Shown piece by piece: positions 44,193 to 53,686 of a DNA stretch of 64,000 bases. Both the position numbers and the translations under genes were made by a program. This DNA comes from Synechococcus sp. RSCCF101 (GTDB lineage Bacteria; Cyanobacteriota; Cyanobacteriia; PCC-6307; Cyanobiaceae), in contig NZ_CP035632.1 in assembly GCF_008807075.1 (NCBI RefSeq), forward strand, positions 186,001 to 250,000. Direction: 5' to 3'. The stretch's first letter is position 1; each line of letters opens with the position of its first letter. The notes under the pieces were generated by a model. The model was not told the origin of the DNA. It made no database searches and saw nothing but the letters and a program-made list of their open reading frames with translations.

Positions 44193-44888
44193 ATGGCCGC
44201 CTCCGCCCCCTCCTCGCCCGCCGTTCCGATCGCCATCAGCGGAGCGAGCGGCAAGACCGGCTACCGCATCGCCGAGGAGGCCGTGGCGCGCGGCTGGGCG
44301 GTGCGCCTGCTGGTGCGCCCCGGGTCCGAGCTGCCGGAGAGCCTCTCGGCCCAGGACATCCGCCGGCTTGATTTCGGCGACCCTGCGGCCCTCGAGGCGG
44401 CGCTGGAGGGCTGCGGGTCCCTGGTGATCGCCACCGGCGCCCGTCCGTCCCCGGATCTTCTCGGTCCGCTGAAGGTGGATGCCTTCGGCGTGCGGCGCCA
44501 GGTGGAGGCCTGCCGCGCTGCCGGTGTGGGCCGGGTGCTGCTGGTGAGTTCCCTCTGCAGCGGCCGGCTGTTTCACCCGCTCAACCTCTTCGGGCTGATC
44601 CTGATCTGGAAGCGCATCGGCGAGCAGGCGCTCGAGACCAGCGGCCTCGACTGGACCGTGATCCGCCCCGGCGGCCTGCGGGAGCAGGAGGATCGGCTGG
44701 AGCAGGAGGGGCTTGTGCTCTCGGGCCGCGACACCCAGCAGGATCGCTCCATCCCGCGTCGGCTCGTGGCCCGCTGCTGCCTCGATGCCCTCCAGCACCC
44801 GGCCAGCATCGGCCGGGTGCTGGAGATCACAAGCCGCTCCGATGCCCCCGGCCCGGGCTTCGCCGAGGCCCTGGCGGCGCTGGCATGA
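44193..44888 (+). CDS. NAD(P)-binding atypical SDR protein
   Basis: This is a 231-residue Rossmann protein of the atypical short-chain dehydrogenase group (NmrA/HSCARG-like). The nucleotide motif AISGASGKTGYRIAEEAV is at the N-terminus. LVIATGARPS and RVLLVSSLCSG follow, and TSGLDWTVIRPGGL matches the late conserved block of cyanobacterial and plastid SDRs of this type. The catalytic YxxxK is absent, as usual in the group. The stop overlaps the ATG of the next gene (ATGA at 44885), which encodes a CrtISO-like flavoprotein. Confidence 0.85.
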   Translation: MAASAPSSPAVPIAISGASGKTGYRIAEEAVARGWAVRLLVRPGSELPESLSAQDIRRLDFGDPAALEAALEGCGSLVIATGARPSPDLLGPLKVDAFGVRRQVEACRAAGVGRVLLVSSLCSGRLFHPLNLFGLILIWKRIGEQALETSGLDWTVIRPGGLREQEDRLEQEGLVLSGRDTQQDRSIPRRLVARCCLDALQHPASIGRVLEITSRSDAPGPGFAEALAALA

Positions 44889-46417
44889 CCGACGGTCCGG
44901 ATCTGATCGTCGTCGGCAGCGGCCTCGGCGGCCTCTGCTGCGGTGCTCTGGCCGCCCGCCATGGCCTGGAGGTGCTGGTGCTCGAGGCCCACGATCGCCC
45001 CGGCGGCGCGGCCCACGCCTTCCAGCGATGCGGCTTCCATTTCGAATCGGGACCGTCCCTCTGGAGCGGGCTGTCCCGCTGGCCGTCGGCCAATCCACTG
45101 GCCCAGGTGCTGCGTGCGGTGGGGGAGTCCGTGCCGGTGCTGACCTACAGCGACTGGGGCGTGCTGCTGCCGGAGGGCGACCTGCGGGTCGGGGTGGGCA
45201 GTGGGCCGTTTCTGGAGGCGGTGCGGCAGCTGCGGGGGGCAGCCGTGGCCGATGAATGGCAGGCCTTCATGGCCTGGCTGCAACCGTTCTGCCGGGCGGC
45301 GGCGAGCCTGCCCCTGCTCGGCTTCCGCGACGATCCGGCCATGGCCGCGGTGCTGGGCTGGCGCGGTCTGCGGGCCGGCCTCCGCCATGCCCCCCGGCTG
45401 GCGGCCCTGCGGGGCTCCTTCGGGCCGATGGCCCGCGCCCGGCTGCGGGATCCCTTCCTGCTCCACTGGGTGGAGATGCTCTGCTTCCTGATCTCCGGGC
45501 TGCCGCTGGATCAGACCAGCGCGGCGGCGATGGTGACCCTGTTCGGGGAGTGGTTCGAACCGGCGGCCACGCTGGAGCTGCCGGTGGGCGGCAGCCAGGC
45601 GGTGGCCGATGCCCTGGTGCGGGGGATCCGCCGCCATGGCGGCGCGCTGCGTTGCGGCGCCCCGGTGGAGCGGATCCTGGTGCGCGATGGCCGGGCGACC
45701 GGCGTGCAGCTCAGCAGTGGTGACTGCCTCGCGGCCAGGCAGGGGGTGGTGAGCAATGCCAGCCCCTGGGACACGATCCGCCTGCTGGAGGAACCGGGCG
45801 ACTGGGGCCGTCAGCTGTCGCAGACGCCGGCCTGCTCCAGCTTTCTCCACTGGCATGTGGGTCTGCGCGGCGAGGGGCTGGAGTCCCTGCCGGTCCATCA
45901 CGTCTGGGTCGGCGACTGGCAGCGCCCCATCGACGCCGAACGCAACATGCTGGTGCTGTCGATGCCCTCGCTGCTCGATCCGTCGCTGGCACCGGCGGGT
46001 CACCACGTGCTCCACGCCTACACGCCGGCCAATGAGCCCTGGCATCTCTGGCGCGACCTGGAGCCGGGCAGTGCGGCCTACGAGGCGCTCAAGCAGGAGC
46101 GAGGCGGCCTGCTGCGGCAGGTTCTCGGCCGGGTGGTGCCCGATCTGGAGGAGCGTCTGGTGCTGGAGCTGCAGGGCACCCCGCGCACCCACCAGCGCTA
46201 TCTGCGGGTCCATCAGGGCAGCTACGGGCCGGCCCTGGGGGCCGATCGGGGACCGTTCCCCTTCGGTCGCACCCCCATTCGCGGTCTGCGTCTGGCCGGC
46301 GCCGGTGTGTTCCCGGGCATCGGCGTGCCGCCGGTGGCGGTGAGCGGCGCCATCGCGGCTCACCACTTCGTGTCACCGTCCCGCCAGCGGGCCCTGCTGG
46401 AGGACCTGGGCGTCTAG
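44885..46417 (+). CDS. FAD-dependent oxidoreductase, CrtISO/phytoene-desaturase-like
   Basis: This is a 510-residue flavoprotein with the dinucleotide-binding motif DLIVVGSGLGGLCCGALAARHGLEVLVLEA and the second motif RPGGAAHAF. The later block LELPVGGSQAVADALVRGIRRHGG, the C-terminal GADRGPFPFGRTPIRGLRLAGAGVFPGIGVPPVAVSGA and the overall length place it in the carotenoid isomerase / phytoene desaturase superfamily. It could isomerise or oxidise a carotenoid or another isoprenoid; the exact substrate is open. It is translationally coupled to an SDR protein. Confidence 0.85.
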   Translation: MTDGPDLIVVGSGLGGLCCGALAARHGLEVLVLEAHDRPGGAAHAFQRCGFHFESGPSLWSGLSRWPSANPLAQVLRAVGESVPVLTYSDWGVLLPEGDLRVGVGSGPFLEAVRQLRGAAVADEWQAFMAWLQPFCRAAASLPLLGFRDDPAMAAVLGWRGLRAGLRHAPRLAALRGSFGPMARARLRDPFLLHWVEMLCFLISGLPLDQTSAAAMVTLFGEWFEPAATLELPVGGSQAVADALVRGIRRHGGALRCGAPVERILVRDGRATGVQLSSGDCLAARQGVVSNASPWDTIRLLEEPGDWGRQLSQTPACSSFLHWHVGLRGEGLESLPVHHVWVGDWQRPIDAERNMLVLSMPSLLDPSLAPAGHHVLHAYTPANEPWHLWRDLEPGSAAYEALKQERGGLLRQVLGRVVPDLEERLVLELQGTPRTHQRYLRVHQGSYGPALGADRGPFPFGRTPIRGLRLAGAGVFPGIGVPPVAVSGAIAAHHFVSPSRQRALLEDLGV

Positions 46418-46441
46418 GCGAGCACCTGGCCGCAGGGCGAC

Positions 46442-47038
46442 TCAGAGGCCGATCGGAGCGTTCCAGCAGCGGATCGCCGGGTCCCCCCGGTAGTGAGAGA
46501 GGACGCTGAGGGTGGCGGTGTCCAGCAGGAAGCCGGCGCCCTGCCGCACCGGCAGGCCGAGCCAGCGGGCCGCCAGCACCCGCAGCACATGGCCGTGGGC
46601 GAAGAGGGCCACAGGGCCAGTCGCCGTGCCGCCGCGCAACCGCCCCAGCAGGCGATCCACCCTGGCGCCGATCGCTTCGGGGCTCTCACCGCCGGGGCAG
46701 CCATCGCGGAAGAGCAGCCAGCCGGGAGCACGGCTGTGGATCGCATCGGTGGTGAGGCCTTCATAGTCGCCGTAATCCCATTCGCTCAGGTCCCCGTCGA
46801 TTCGGGCTTCATGGCCCAGGCCGGCCAGATCGCAGGTCGTGCGGGCCCGGCTGAGGGGACTGCAAAGCACCGCCGCCAGGTGCAGCGGCGCCAGAACCGG
46901 TGCCAGGGCAGCCGCCACGGCGCGGCCGTTGGCGGTAAGGGGGATGTCAGTGCGACCGGTGTGCTGCCCGGAGAGGCTCCAGGCGGTTTCCCCGTGCCGC
47001 ACCAGCAGCAGCTCGTGCTCGGCGAGGGCGAGGGTCAT
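46442..47038 (-). CDS. Histidine phosphatase family protein (phosphoglycerate mutase-like)
   Basis: This is a 198-residue enzyme. The catalytic RHG motif is in LLLVRHGETAWS near the N-terminus. SPLSRARTTCDLAG and the second histidine in VALFAHGHVLRVLAARWLG complete the active site, and DLSEWDYGDYEG fits the SixA/GpmB group. It is a phosphatase or mutase acting on a small phosphate ester; the true substrate is unknown. It begins 16 bp after the stop of pgi on the same strand, so the two are likely co-transcribed. The start ATG 47038 is directly before the first strand. Confidence 0.88.
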   Translation of the reverse strand: MTLALAEHELLLVRHGETAWSLSGQHTGRTDIPLTANGRAVAAALAPVLAPLHLAAVLCSPLSRARTTCDLAGLGHEARIDGDLSEWDYGDYEGLTTDAIHSRAPGWLLFRDGCPGGESPEAIGARVDRLLGRLRGGTATGPVALFAHGHVLRVLAARWLGLPVRQGAGFLLDTATLSVLSHYRGDPAIRCWNAPIGL

Positions 47039-47054
47039 CGGGCGGGCGGTGCAC

Positions 47055-48713
47055 TCAGGCCGTTGCCGTGACGTCTGGCTCCGGCATCGCCAGCACCAGG
47101 CTGTGGGGGCAGGCCGGTTCGCCGGCCACGCAGCGGAGCCGGCCGTTGGCCAGCAGGTGCCGCACCACCTGATACACCGTTTCAAGCCGGTCGCCGGCGC
47201 CTGCGGCGGTGGCCAGGGCCTCCAGATCCAGGGGGGACGCGCTGGCCCGGAGGCAATCGAGCAGCTGGCGCTGCAGATCGAGGATGGTGGCGGCGGCCTT
47301 CTTGCCCGCCTCCACACCGGGCTGGTGGTAGGCGTTGATGTTCACCAGGGAGGCGTAGAGGCCCACGGCCCGCTCGTAGAGCGCGATCAGGGCCCCCACC
47401 CGCCGGGCATCCACCCGCGGGATGGTGATCGTGATCGATTCCCGCTGGTTCTCATGCAGGGCCTGACGCGTACCGAGCAGAAAACCCGAGAGGTAGTCGC
47501 CGGCGGTCACATCGCGCTCCACCTCGATCGACGGGCCGCTGCGGTCCTCCAGCACCTCGATGAAGGTCACGAAGAAGTTGGGCACCCCGTCCCTGAGTTG
47601 CTGCACGTAGGCGTGCTGGTCGGTGGAGCCCTTGTTGCCGTACACGGCGATGCCCTGATGCACGAGGCGGCCGTCGAGATCCTCGGCCTTGCCGAGGGAC
47701 TCCATCACCAGCTGCTGCAGGTAGCGGCTGAACAGCAGCAGGCTGTCCTTGTAGGGCAGCAGCACCATGTCCTTCTCGCCGCGGCCGTTGCCGATGGCGT
47801 GCCAGCTCATCGCCAGCAGGGCCGCGGGGTTGCGGCGCACATCGGCCACCCGCGTGGCCCCGTCCATCTGGCGGGCGCCATCGAGCATCGCCCGGATGTC
47901 GATGCCCTGCAGCGCGGCAGGCAGGAGTCCCACCGCCGAGAGCTCCGAGGTTCGGCCCCCCACCCAGTCGTACATGGGGAACTCCGCCAGCCAGCTCTCC
48001 TCTCGGGCGAGCTGATCCATGTGGCTGCCCCGCATGGTGGTGGCCACGGCCTGGGGCGGGAAGCTGAGCCCTTCCCTCTCGAAGGCGTGGCGCACCTCGA
48101 GCATGCCGTTGCGGGGCTCCGGAGTTCCGCCCGACTTGCTGGTGTCCACCACCAGCGTGCTCGCCAGGCGGCCCTGCAGCCGGCGGAGCACCCGATCGAT
48201 GCCGGCGGGGTCGGTGTTGTCGATGAAGTGGATCGCCAGCGGCGGCTCATCCGGTGCCAGGGCCTCGGCCACGAACTCGGGACCCAGGGCCGATCCACCG
48301 ATGCCGATGGCCAGCAGATCGGTGAAGCGCTCGGCACGGGGAGGGCGGATGGCGCCGCTGATCACACCGGCGGCGAAGCTCTCGATCTGCTCGAGGTCCG
48401 TCTCGATCGCCTGGCGCAGCTCATCGCTGGGGGCCAGCTGGGGATCGCGCAGCCAGTAGTGCCCCACCATCCGCTGTTCATCCGGATTGGCGATCGCACC
48501 TTGCTCCAGGGCCGCCATGGCCTCGAAGGCGGCGGCGAAGGGCTCGGCCAGCTGCCGCTCCAGCGCCGCATCCACGCGGGTGCGGCTGATGTCGAGGAAA
48601 CAGCCCAGCTCCGGGTGGTGATACAGCCACTCCTGGTAGCGCTCCCAGCTCGAGCCGGAGGATGCCGCCGGGGCGGACGCCTGCGCCGGGGATGAAGCCT
48701 GGAGGGAGGTCAC
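47055..48713 (-). CDS. pgi: Glucose-6-phosphate isomerase
   Basis: This enzyme interconverts glucose-6-phosphate and fructose-6-phosphate, linking glycogen turnover, the Calvin cycle and the oxidative pentose phosphate pathway. The product is 552 residues from GTG 48713. Motifs are [33 protein letters not shown], the catalytic [19 protein letters not shown] (with the active histidine) and the catalytic lysine in [14 protein letters not shown]. The N-terminal ~20 residues are Ala/Ser-rich. The frame is open further upstream without homology. Confidence 0.95.
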   Translation of the reverse strand: MTSLQASSPAQASAPAASSGSSWERYQEWLYHHPELGCFLDISRTRVDAALERQLAEPFAAAFEAMAALEQGAIANPDEQRMVGHYWLRDPQLAPSDELRQAIETDLEQIESFAAGVISGAIRPPRAERFTDLLAIGIGGSALGPEFVAEALAPDEPPLAIHFIDNTDPAGIDRVLRRLQGRLASTLVVDTSKSGGTPEPRNGMLEVRHAFEREGLSFPPQAVATTMRGSHMDQLAREESWLAEFPMYDWVGGRTSELSAVGLLPAALQGIDIRAMLDGARQMDGATRVADVRRNPAALLAMSWHAIGNGRGEKDMVLLPYKDSLLLFSRYLQQLVMESLGKAEDLDGRLVHQGIAVYGNKGSTDQHAYVQQLRDGVPNFFVTFIEVLEDRSGPSIEVERDVTAGDYLSGFLLGTRQALHENQRESITITIPRVDARRVGALIALYERAVGLYASLVNINAYHQPGVEAGKKAAATILDLQRQLLDCLRASASPLDLEALATAAGAGDRLETVYQVVRHLLANGRLRCVAGEPACPHSLVLAMPEPDVTATA

Positions 48714-48839
48714 GACGGGGTGCCGACTCCCCGCTTCATAGCCGCGACTTCCTGCAAATGGGTGAAGGGGTGGCCATGCCCGCGTGAAGGCGGCAGGCCC
48801 GGGAGGCCTAGCGTGGTGAGATCGCTTGGGAGCCAGGCC

Positions 48840-49322
48840 ATGTACAGGCATCTGCTCGTGCCCACCGATGGCTCGAACCTCTCGCGCGAGACGGTTCAGG
48901 AAGCCGTGGCCTTCGCGCGGGCCATCCGGGCCCGGATCACCATCCTTCATGCGCAGCAGCTGCAGCTGGCGGTGAACGAGCTGCTGCTGGAGGGTCAGGC
49001 CGCGGCGCTCACCCCCGCCCTGGATCAGCGGCTGCAGGAGGCCAGCCAGGCCCACGCCGAGACCGTGCTGGCCGAGGCGCGCGAGGTGGCCGAATCCGCC
49101 GGTGTGAGCTGCGACACCATCACCTTCCCCACCGCGGTGGTGTCGGAGGCCATCATCGAAACCGCCGATCGCCAGGGCTGTGATCTGATCTTCATGGCGT
49201 CCCACGGACGCCGGGGCCTGGCCGGCCTGGTGCTGGGCAGCGAAACGCAGCGGGTGCTGTGCCACACCGAGATTCCGGTGCTGGTGCACCGCCATCGCTC
49301 CCTGGCCAAGGGGGACGCGTGA
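48840..49322 (+). CDS. Universal stress protein (UspA family)
   Basis: This is a 160-residue single-domain Usp protein. [15 protein letters not shown] holds the N-terminal aspartate, and the ATP-binding signature G-x2-G-x9-G-S is present in [18 protein letters not shown], so nucleotide binding is expected. A helical insert after the first strand ([20 protein letters not shown]) is common. The stop overlaps the GTG of the next gene (GTGA at 49319), which couples it to a secreted protein upstream of stpA, so a role in stress or osmotic response is plausible by context. Confidence 0.92.
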   Translation: MYRHLLVPTDGSNLSRETVQEAVAFARAIRARITILHAQQLQLAVNELLLEGQAAALTPALDQRLQEASQAHAETVLAEAREVAESAGVSCDTITFPTAVVSEAIIETADRQGCDLIFMASHGRRGLAGLVLGSETQRVLCHTEIPVLVHRHRSLAKGDA

Positions 49323-50224
49323 GGGCCGGCCGCCTCGCCGCTGCTGCTCTGCTGCTGGGGCCGCTGCTGGTCTGTGCCGCTCCCCTCCGGAGCCAGGAGG
49401 CAGACCCACCGCCCTCTGCGCCACGCGCCTGCCCGCCGCCGCGACCCGGCCGCTATCTGATCACCGCACGGGGCCGCTTACCGGAGGGCCCGGTGGCCCG
49501 CCTGATGCAGGAGACCTGGACCGCCGAGGGAACCGTTGAGGGCGTGTTGATGGAGCGCCGGGGGCGCACCTACCGGCGTGTCGGCTACAGCGGCACCTGG
49601 AAGGAGCTGATTCCCTGCGCCGCCTCGGTGCAGCGCCGGCTGCCCCCTCCGGGTCCACCGGCCGCCTCGCCGCCCCCATCGCCGGCGGTGGCTGCGGATG
49701 CCGAGGGCGAGGCTGGCGAGAGCACCACCGAACCGCCCGGCGTCAGCCAGCCCTCCGAGCTCGTGATCGGTCCCGACGGCCGCCCCCGTTTCGGCATTGA
49801 TGTGACACCGGGCTCGGTGATCAGCGAGCGCTGGCGGCTTCAGCCCCGGCGGGCCTGCTCGGCCAGCACGCTCGATGGGGTGATGGTGGGACCGGGCAAC
49901 GGATTCGCGTGGACCGGGAGCCGCTGGGCTCCCCTCGCCCTGATCCAGCGCCAGACCTGGCAGGGCGGTGCGGTGGTGGGCGTGGCCGTGACCTCGCTGG
50001 AGGGCAAGGGCTCGGTGAGTGCCTTCCGAGGCCAGGCCAGCGTTGAGGAGAGCTGCCTGGGCACACTGCGCCAGCAGGACGCGGCCGGCCGGACGATCAC
50101 CGGGGTGCTCGTGGCCCACAGTGACGGCTCCGGCTTCGCCGCCCTGCGCACCCAGCCCGATCAGCCCGCTCTGCTGTTGATGGAGCGCGTGGGTCCGGTG
50201 CCGCCCTCCGCCCCGGGACCATGA
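49319..50224 (+). CDS. Secreted hypothetical protein
   Basis: With GTG 49319 this is a 301-residue exported protein. The signal peptide ([18 protein letters not shown]) is followed by a small domain containing [15 protein letters not shown] and [28 protein letters not shown], a Pro/Ala-rich linker (about residues 110-145), and a second beta-rich domain with [12 protein letters not shown] and ESCLGTLRQ. No known motif. Start overlaps the usp stop; the stop overlaps the stpA start by four bases (ATGA at 50221). Coupling suggests a shared job with StpA or stress response, unproven. Confidence 0.65.
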   Translation: MRAGRLAAAALLLGPLLVCAAPLRSQEADPPPSAPRACPPPRPGRYLITARGRLPEGPVARLMQETWTAEGTVEGVLMERRGRTYRRVGYSGTWKELIPCAASVQRRLPPPGPPAASPPPSPAVAADAEGEAGESTTEPPGVSQPSELVIGPDGRPRFGIDVTPGSVISERWRLQPRRACSASTLDGVMVGPGNGFAWTGSRWAPLALIQRQTWQGGAVVGVAVTSLEGKGSVSAFRGQASVEESCLGTLRQQDAAGRTITGVLVAHSDGSGFAALRTQPDQPALLLMERVGPVPPSAPGP

Positions 50225-51498
50225 CGACCTCCACCGCTCCAGCCGGATCGGCCGCCATCGGCCAGCCCCCACCGCTCCCCGGGGCCCTCGAGGCCCTCGC
50301 CGACGATCTGGCCGGTGAGGAGAACCTGCTGCTGATTCAGGACCTCGATGGGGTCTGCATGCCCCTGGTGCGTGATCCGCTGACGCGGGCCATCGATCCG
50401 GCCTACGTGCGCGCGGCCCGGACCCTGAACGGTCGCTTCCAGGTGCTCACCAATGGCGAGCACCTGGGCGAGAGGGGTGTCAACGGGATCGTGGAGCGGG
50501 CCATGGGGGGGGCGGCTCTGGCCCGCGATGAGGGCCTCTATCTGCCCGGTCTGGCGGCCGGTGGTGTGCAGCTCCAGACCCGACTCGGAGAGGTCTGCCA
50601 TCCCGGCGTGTCCGACGCGGAGCTGGCCTTTCTCGCCGGCGTGCCGGATCAGGCCTCCTCCATGCTGCAGGGCCTGCTGAGCGAAGCGCCCTTCCGGGTG
50701 CCGGAGGAGGACCGTTCTGCGCTGATCCGGGCCACGGTTCTGGTCAACCGGGTGTCGCCCACCCTCAATCTCAACAGCCTGCACAGCCATTTCGGCGGCG
50801 ACTGGACCCTCACCCTGGCCTTGCAGGAGCGGCTGGACGCCTGGATGCACGGCCTGCTGGCTGACGCGCGGGAGCAGGGTCTGGAGGGCAGCTTCTTCCT
50901 GCATCTGGCGCCGAATCTGGGATCGGTCGCCGGTCGCGAACAGCTCAAGCCCGCCGGCCCGGCTGGCGTGGGCACCACGGATTTTCAGCTGATGCTGCGC
51001 GGTGCGATCAAGGAGGCCGGTCTGCTGGTGCTGCTCAACCGCCATGTGGAGCGGCTCACGGGCCATGCCCCGCTCGGGCGGGACTTCAACGTGCGCGGTG
51101 CCCCCCGCGACATCCCCTCGATGCTGGCCCTGGCCCGCAAGCGCTTCGATCCGGCCTGGATGCCGCGCCTGGTGGGGGTGGGCGACACGGTCACCTCCGA
51201 ACCGCCCACTGCCGGCCAGGCCTCCAGCCACCGCCGTGGCGGCAGCGACCGGGGGTTCCTGACGCTGATCCAGGAGCTGGGCCGCACCTTCGGGAAGCCG
51301 AACGAGGTGCTTCTGGTGGACAGCAGCGATGGTGAGGTGGACAGACCGTCGCTGAGGAACAACCCCGACCTTCACGGCATTTCCGATGCGATGGACCCCT
51401 TGCGCTTGACCGGGACCTTCCCGGGGGGGCACCGTGAGTACATCCAGTTCTTCATCGCCCTGGCCCGTAGACGTCAACAGGTTGCTCAGCAGTCCTGA
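50221..51498 (+). CDS. stpA: Glucosylglycerol 3-phosphatase
   Basis: StpA removes phosphate from glucosylglycerol-phosphate in the last step of synthesis of glucosylglycerol, the main compatible solute of moderately halotolerant cyanobacteria. The 425-residue protein starts its core with the HAD motif LIQDLDGVCM (D41 and D43), followed by FQVLTNGEHLGERG, NRVSPTLNLNSLHSHFGGDW and, near the end, GGHREYIQFFIALARR, which match the StpA family rather than sucrose-phosphate phosphatase. GgpS, its partner synthase, is not in the window. The ATG at 50221 overlaps the upstream stop. Confidence 0.85.
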   Translation: MTTSTAPAGSAAIGQPPPLPGALEALADDLAGEENLLLIQDLDGVCMPLVRDPLTRAIDPAYVRAARTLNGRFQVLTNGEHLGERGVNGIVERAMGGAALARDEGLYLPGLAAGGVQLQTRLGEVCHPGVSDAELAFLAGVPDQASSMLQGLLSEAPFRVPEEDRSALIRATVLVNRVSPTLNLNSLHSHFGGDWTLTLALQERLDAWMHGLLADAREQGLEGSFFLHLAPNLGSVAGREQLKPAGPAGVGTTDFQLMLRGAIKEAGLLVLLNRHVERLTGHAPLGRDFNVRGAPRDIPSMLALARKRFDPAWMPRLVGVGDTVTSEPPTAGQASSHRRGGSDRGFLTLIQELGRTFGKPNEVLLVDSSDGEVDRPSLRNNPDLHGISDAMDPLRLTGTFPGGHREYIQFFIALARRRQQVAQQS

Positions 51499-51596
51499 GG
51501 CTGCTCCTGCCGGCACGTCCCGCCGCTCCCGCCTCCGCTTCCGTTCGATGGCGGCCGCGGAGTCCCGTCCTGCTGTCCGTCCACCCCGCTCGCACC

Positions 51597-52115
51597 ATGC
51601 ACGACCTTCACTTCGTTCCGATTCAGATCTTCAGGGAAACCCCTGATGTGACCTTCTTTGATGCCGGCGTCATCGGCAGCAACGGCACCGATGTGGTGGT
51701 GCACGAAGGGCCGGCCATCTCGCCTCCGGACGACGGCGACTTCCCGCAGTTCTATGTGCACCACCATCAGATCGATCACAACCTCGTGATCAGCGGCAGC
51801 CGTTGCTTCGAGCTGCTCAATCCCGCCTGGGATCGGCCCCATCACATGGTCTATCTCGAGCGCAACATGGGCGCCCTGCGCATTCCGATCGGCACGTATC
51901 ACCGCTCGGTCTCCGGCGCGCGGGGCAGCCTGGTGCTCAATCAGTCGGTGCGGGATGGGCAGTTCTCCTATGCCACTGAGTTCATCCCGGTGAGCCTGAG
52001 GGATCGCGCCGATCTGCGGGCGGCGCGTGAGCAGCGTCCCTGGGTCTGGAGCCTGCGCAACGGCCATCTCTGCCACGACCATCCCAGCGAGGCCCCGGTG
52101 GCGGTGGGCCGCTGA
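51597..52115 (+). CDS. Cupin-like hypothetical protein
   Basis: This is a 172-residue soluble protein with a histidine-rich motif (YVHHHQIDHNLVISGSRCFELLNP; H55-H57 and H61) followed by an LRIPIGTYHRSVSG block, the classic order of the two metal-binding cupin motifs. It may bind a divalent metal and a small ligand. Related sequences occur in Synechococcus-type cyanobacteria without a named function. It starts 98 bp after stpA. The following gene's GTG lies 11 bp after its stop. Confidence 0.72.
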   Translation: MHDLHFVPIQIFRETPDVTFFDAGVIGSNGTDVVVHEGPAISPPDDGDFPQFYVHHHQIDHNLVISGSRCFELLNPAWDRPHHMVYLERNMGALRIPIGTYHRSVSGARGSLVLNQSVRDGQFSYATEFIPVSLRDRADLRAAREQRPWVWSLRNGHLCHDHPSEAPVAVGR

Positions 52116-52126
52116 GCCGTACGGAG

Positions 52127-53686
52127 GTGACCGGACCCGAGCCGACGCCGGCGGATGGGACGCCCGTCACGTTTCTGTGCCTGATTCAGGAACCCTTCCT
52201 GGGCGGCACGCGGCTGATCGTCAGCAGGGATCCGGATCGATGGCTGCAGGAGCAGCGCACCCAGCCGCTGCTGGCCCTGGTCCGGCTGCGGGATCTGCTG
52301 GAGTTCACCGATGCCGCCGCGGCCCGTCAGCGCCAGGTGCGGCTGGAGCGCCGCTGGTCCCACCTCTCCCATGAGGAGTACGGGCAGCAGGGTTGGTTCC
52401 GCCTGAGCAGCGATGCGGAGCAGGAGCTGCTCGATCAGTTCCGGCGCGACGGGGATCCGCTGCGTCAGGCCGCCGCCGCTCTGGCCCTGATGGGTCCACC
52501 CGAGGGGCCGGGGCTGGGGGTGCTGGCCACCCGGCTCGATGGACGCTTCCGGCTGGAGCGGCAGGGCCACCCCGCCCTGGAGCAGCCCGGTGCTCACGCC
52601 GAAGGCGTGTCGATCGAGGGTCGGATCCGCCGCCACCTGCTCGCCTTCCCGCTTCTGCTCACCCTTGCCGGCTGCGCGCTGCTGGCCAGCCTGAGCCGGA
52701 GTCTCTGGCCGCTGCTGAGCGGTGGCGGGGTGGCCCTCCTGATCGGCCTGCTCCAGTACAGGCAGCTGGAACCGGCCCTGGCCCGGTTGGGGAGCGCCCT
52801 GCCGATGCCGGCCTCGGCCACCACCAGCCGGCTGGTTCTCAGCGATCTGGCCAGTGGACGCCGCTGGCTGGTGCTCACGCAGCGGGGTCTGGGAGGGCTG
52901 AGCCTCGCCGGCGACCTGCAGCCGTGGCCGCCGCTGCTGCCGGAGGAGACCCGCCGCCTGCAGCGCGACCGGCGGCAGCAGCTGCCCCTGCTTCTGCGCA
53001 GCGTCTGGCTGCTGCCCCTGCTCAGCGGCACCGCCGCCCTCGGAGCGGCCTGGCTGGTGGGTGCCGGGCGCCTGGAGCCGGAGCCGGTGGCCGAGCGGAC
53101 GCCCGGCAGCGCAGCGGAGGTGGCGCCAGATCCCGCAGCCTCCGATACCCCCGGGGAGGGTGCCGACGCCAGCACTGTGGGAGGGCCGGCGCCCCTGTGT
53201 CGCCACAGCACGCCGACGGGACGGGAGACCTACCGCTGTGTGGCTCAGGCACCGCGCTGGCAGCTGGTGCCCCTGCGCACGGGCCCGCCGCCGGAGTGGC
53301 CGGTGAGCGACGCGGATCCCGAGGCAGCCGGAGCCGACCCCGAGGGAGCCGATGCCGAGGCCGGTTTCGATCTCGACCCCGATGCTCCGCCACCACCCGG
53401 CTGGCAGCGCCTCCAGGTGCTGCCGGTGCTCTGGAGCGACGGGCTGAGCACCACCTACGCCCTGAATCCCGACGGCACCGGCCTGTTTCAGGGGCTCGCC
53501 GGGGTGTGGCATCCGGTGCGCTGGCGGCAGAGCCGTCAGGAGGACGGCGGGCGGCGGATCCGCATCGTCACCGCATCGGGCATGGACACGCGCCTGACCA
53601 TTGATGCCGCCACGGCCGCCGAGCTGACGGCTCTGGGCGGCACGGTGACCGGGACCCCTAGTCGCCCTGGCGCATCAGATCCTTGA
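52127..53686 (+). CDS. Membrane protein of unknown function
   Basis: This is a 519-residue protein. A cytoplasmic N-terminal part (about 1-170) precedes two hydrophobic segments (LLAFPLLLTLAGCALLASLS and LLSGGGVALLIGLL), then a middle domain with a further membrane pass (LLRSVWLLPLLSGTAALGAAWLV), a Pro/Ala/Asp-rich low-complexity linker (about 315-400) and a C-terminal beta-rich domain. No family is recognised. It follows the cupin gene closely. The GTG start is the first codon after the previous stop that fits. The 3' end overlaps the convergent gene by 29 bp. Confidence 0.65.
   Translation: MTGPEPTPADGTPVTFLCLIQEPFLGGTRLIVSRDPDRWLQEQRTQPLLALVRLRDLLEFTDAAAARQRQVRLERRWSHLSHEEYGQQGWFRLSSDAEQELLDQFRRDGDPLRQAAAALALMGPPEGPGLGVLATRLDGRFRLERQGHPALEQPGAHAEGVSIEGRIRRHLLAFPLLLTLAGCALLASLSRSLWPLLSGGGVALLIGLLQYRQLEPALARLGSALPMPASATTSRLVLSDLASGRRWLVLTQRGLGGLSLAGDLQPWPPLLPEETRRLQRDRRQQLPLLLRSVWLLPLLSGTAALGAAWLVGAGRLEPEPVAERTPGSAAEVAPDPAASDTPGEGADASTVGGPAPLCRHSTPTGRETYRCVAQAPRWQLVPLRTGPPPEWPVSDADPEAAGADPEGADAEAGFDLDPDAPPPPGWQRLQVLPVLWSDGLSTTYALNPDGTGLFQGLAGVWHPVRWRQSRQEDGGRRIRIVTASGMDTRLTIDAATAAELTALGGTVTGTPSRPGASDP

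Noticed and set aside
48714-49424. N-terminal extension of pgi frame on the minus strand
   Set aside because: It overlaps the usp gene and has no homology to isomerases; GTG 48713 gives the normal length.
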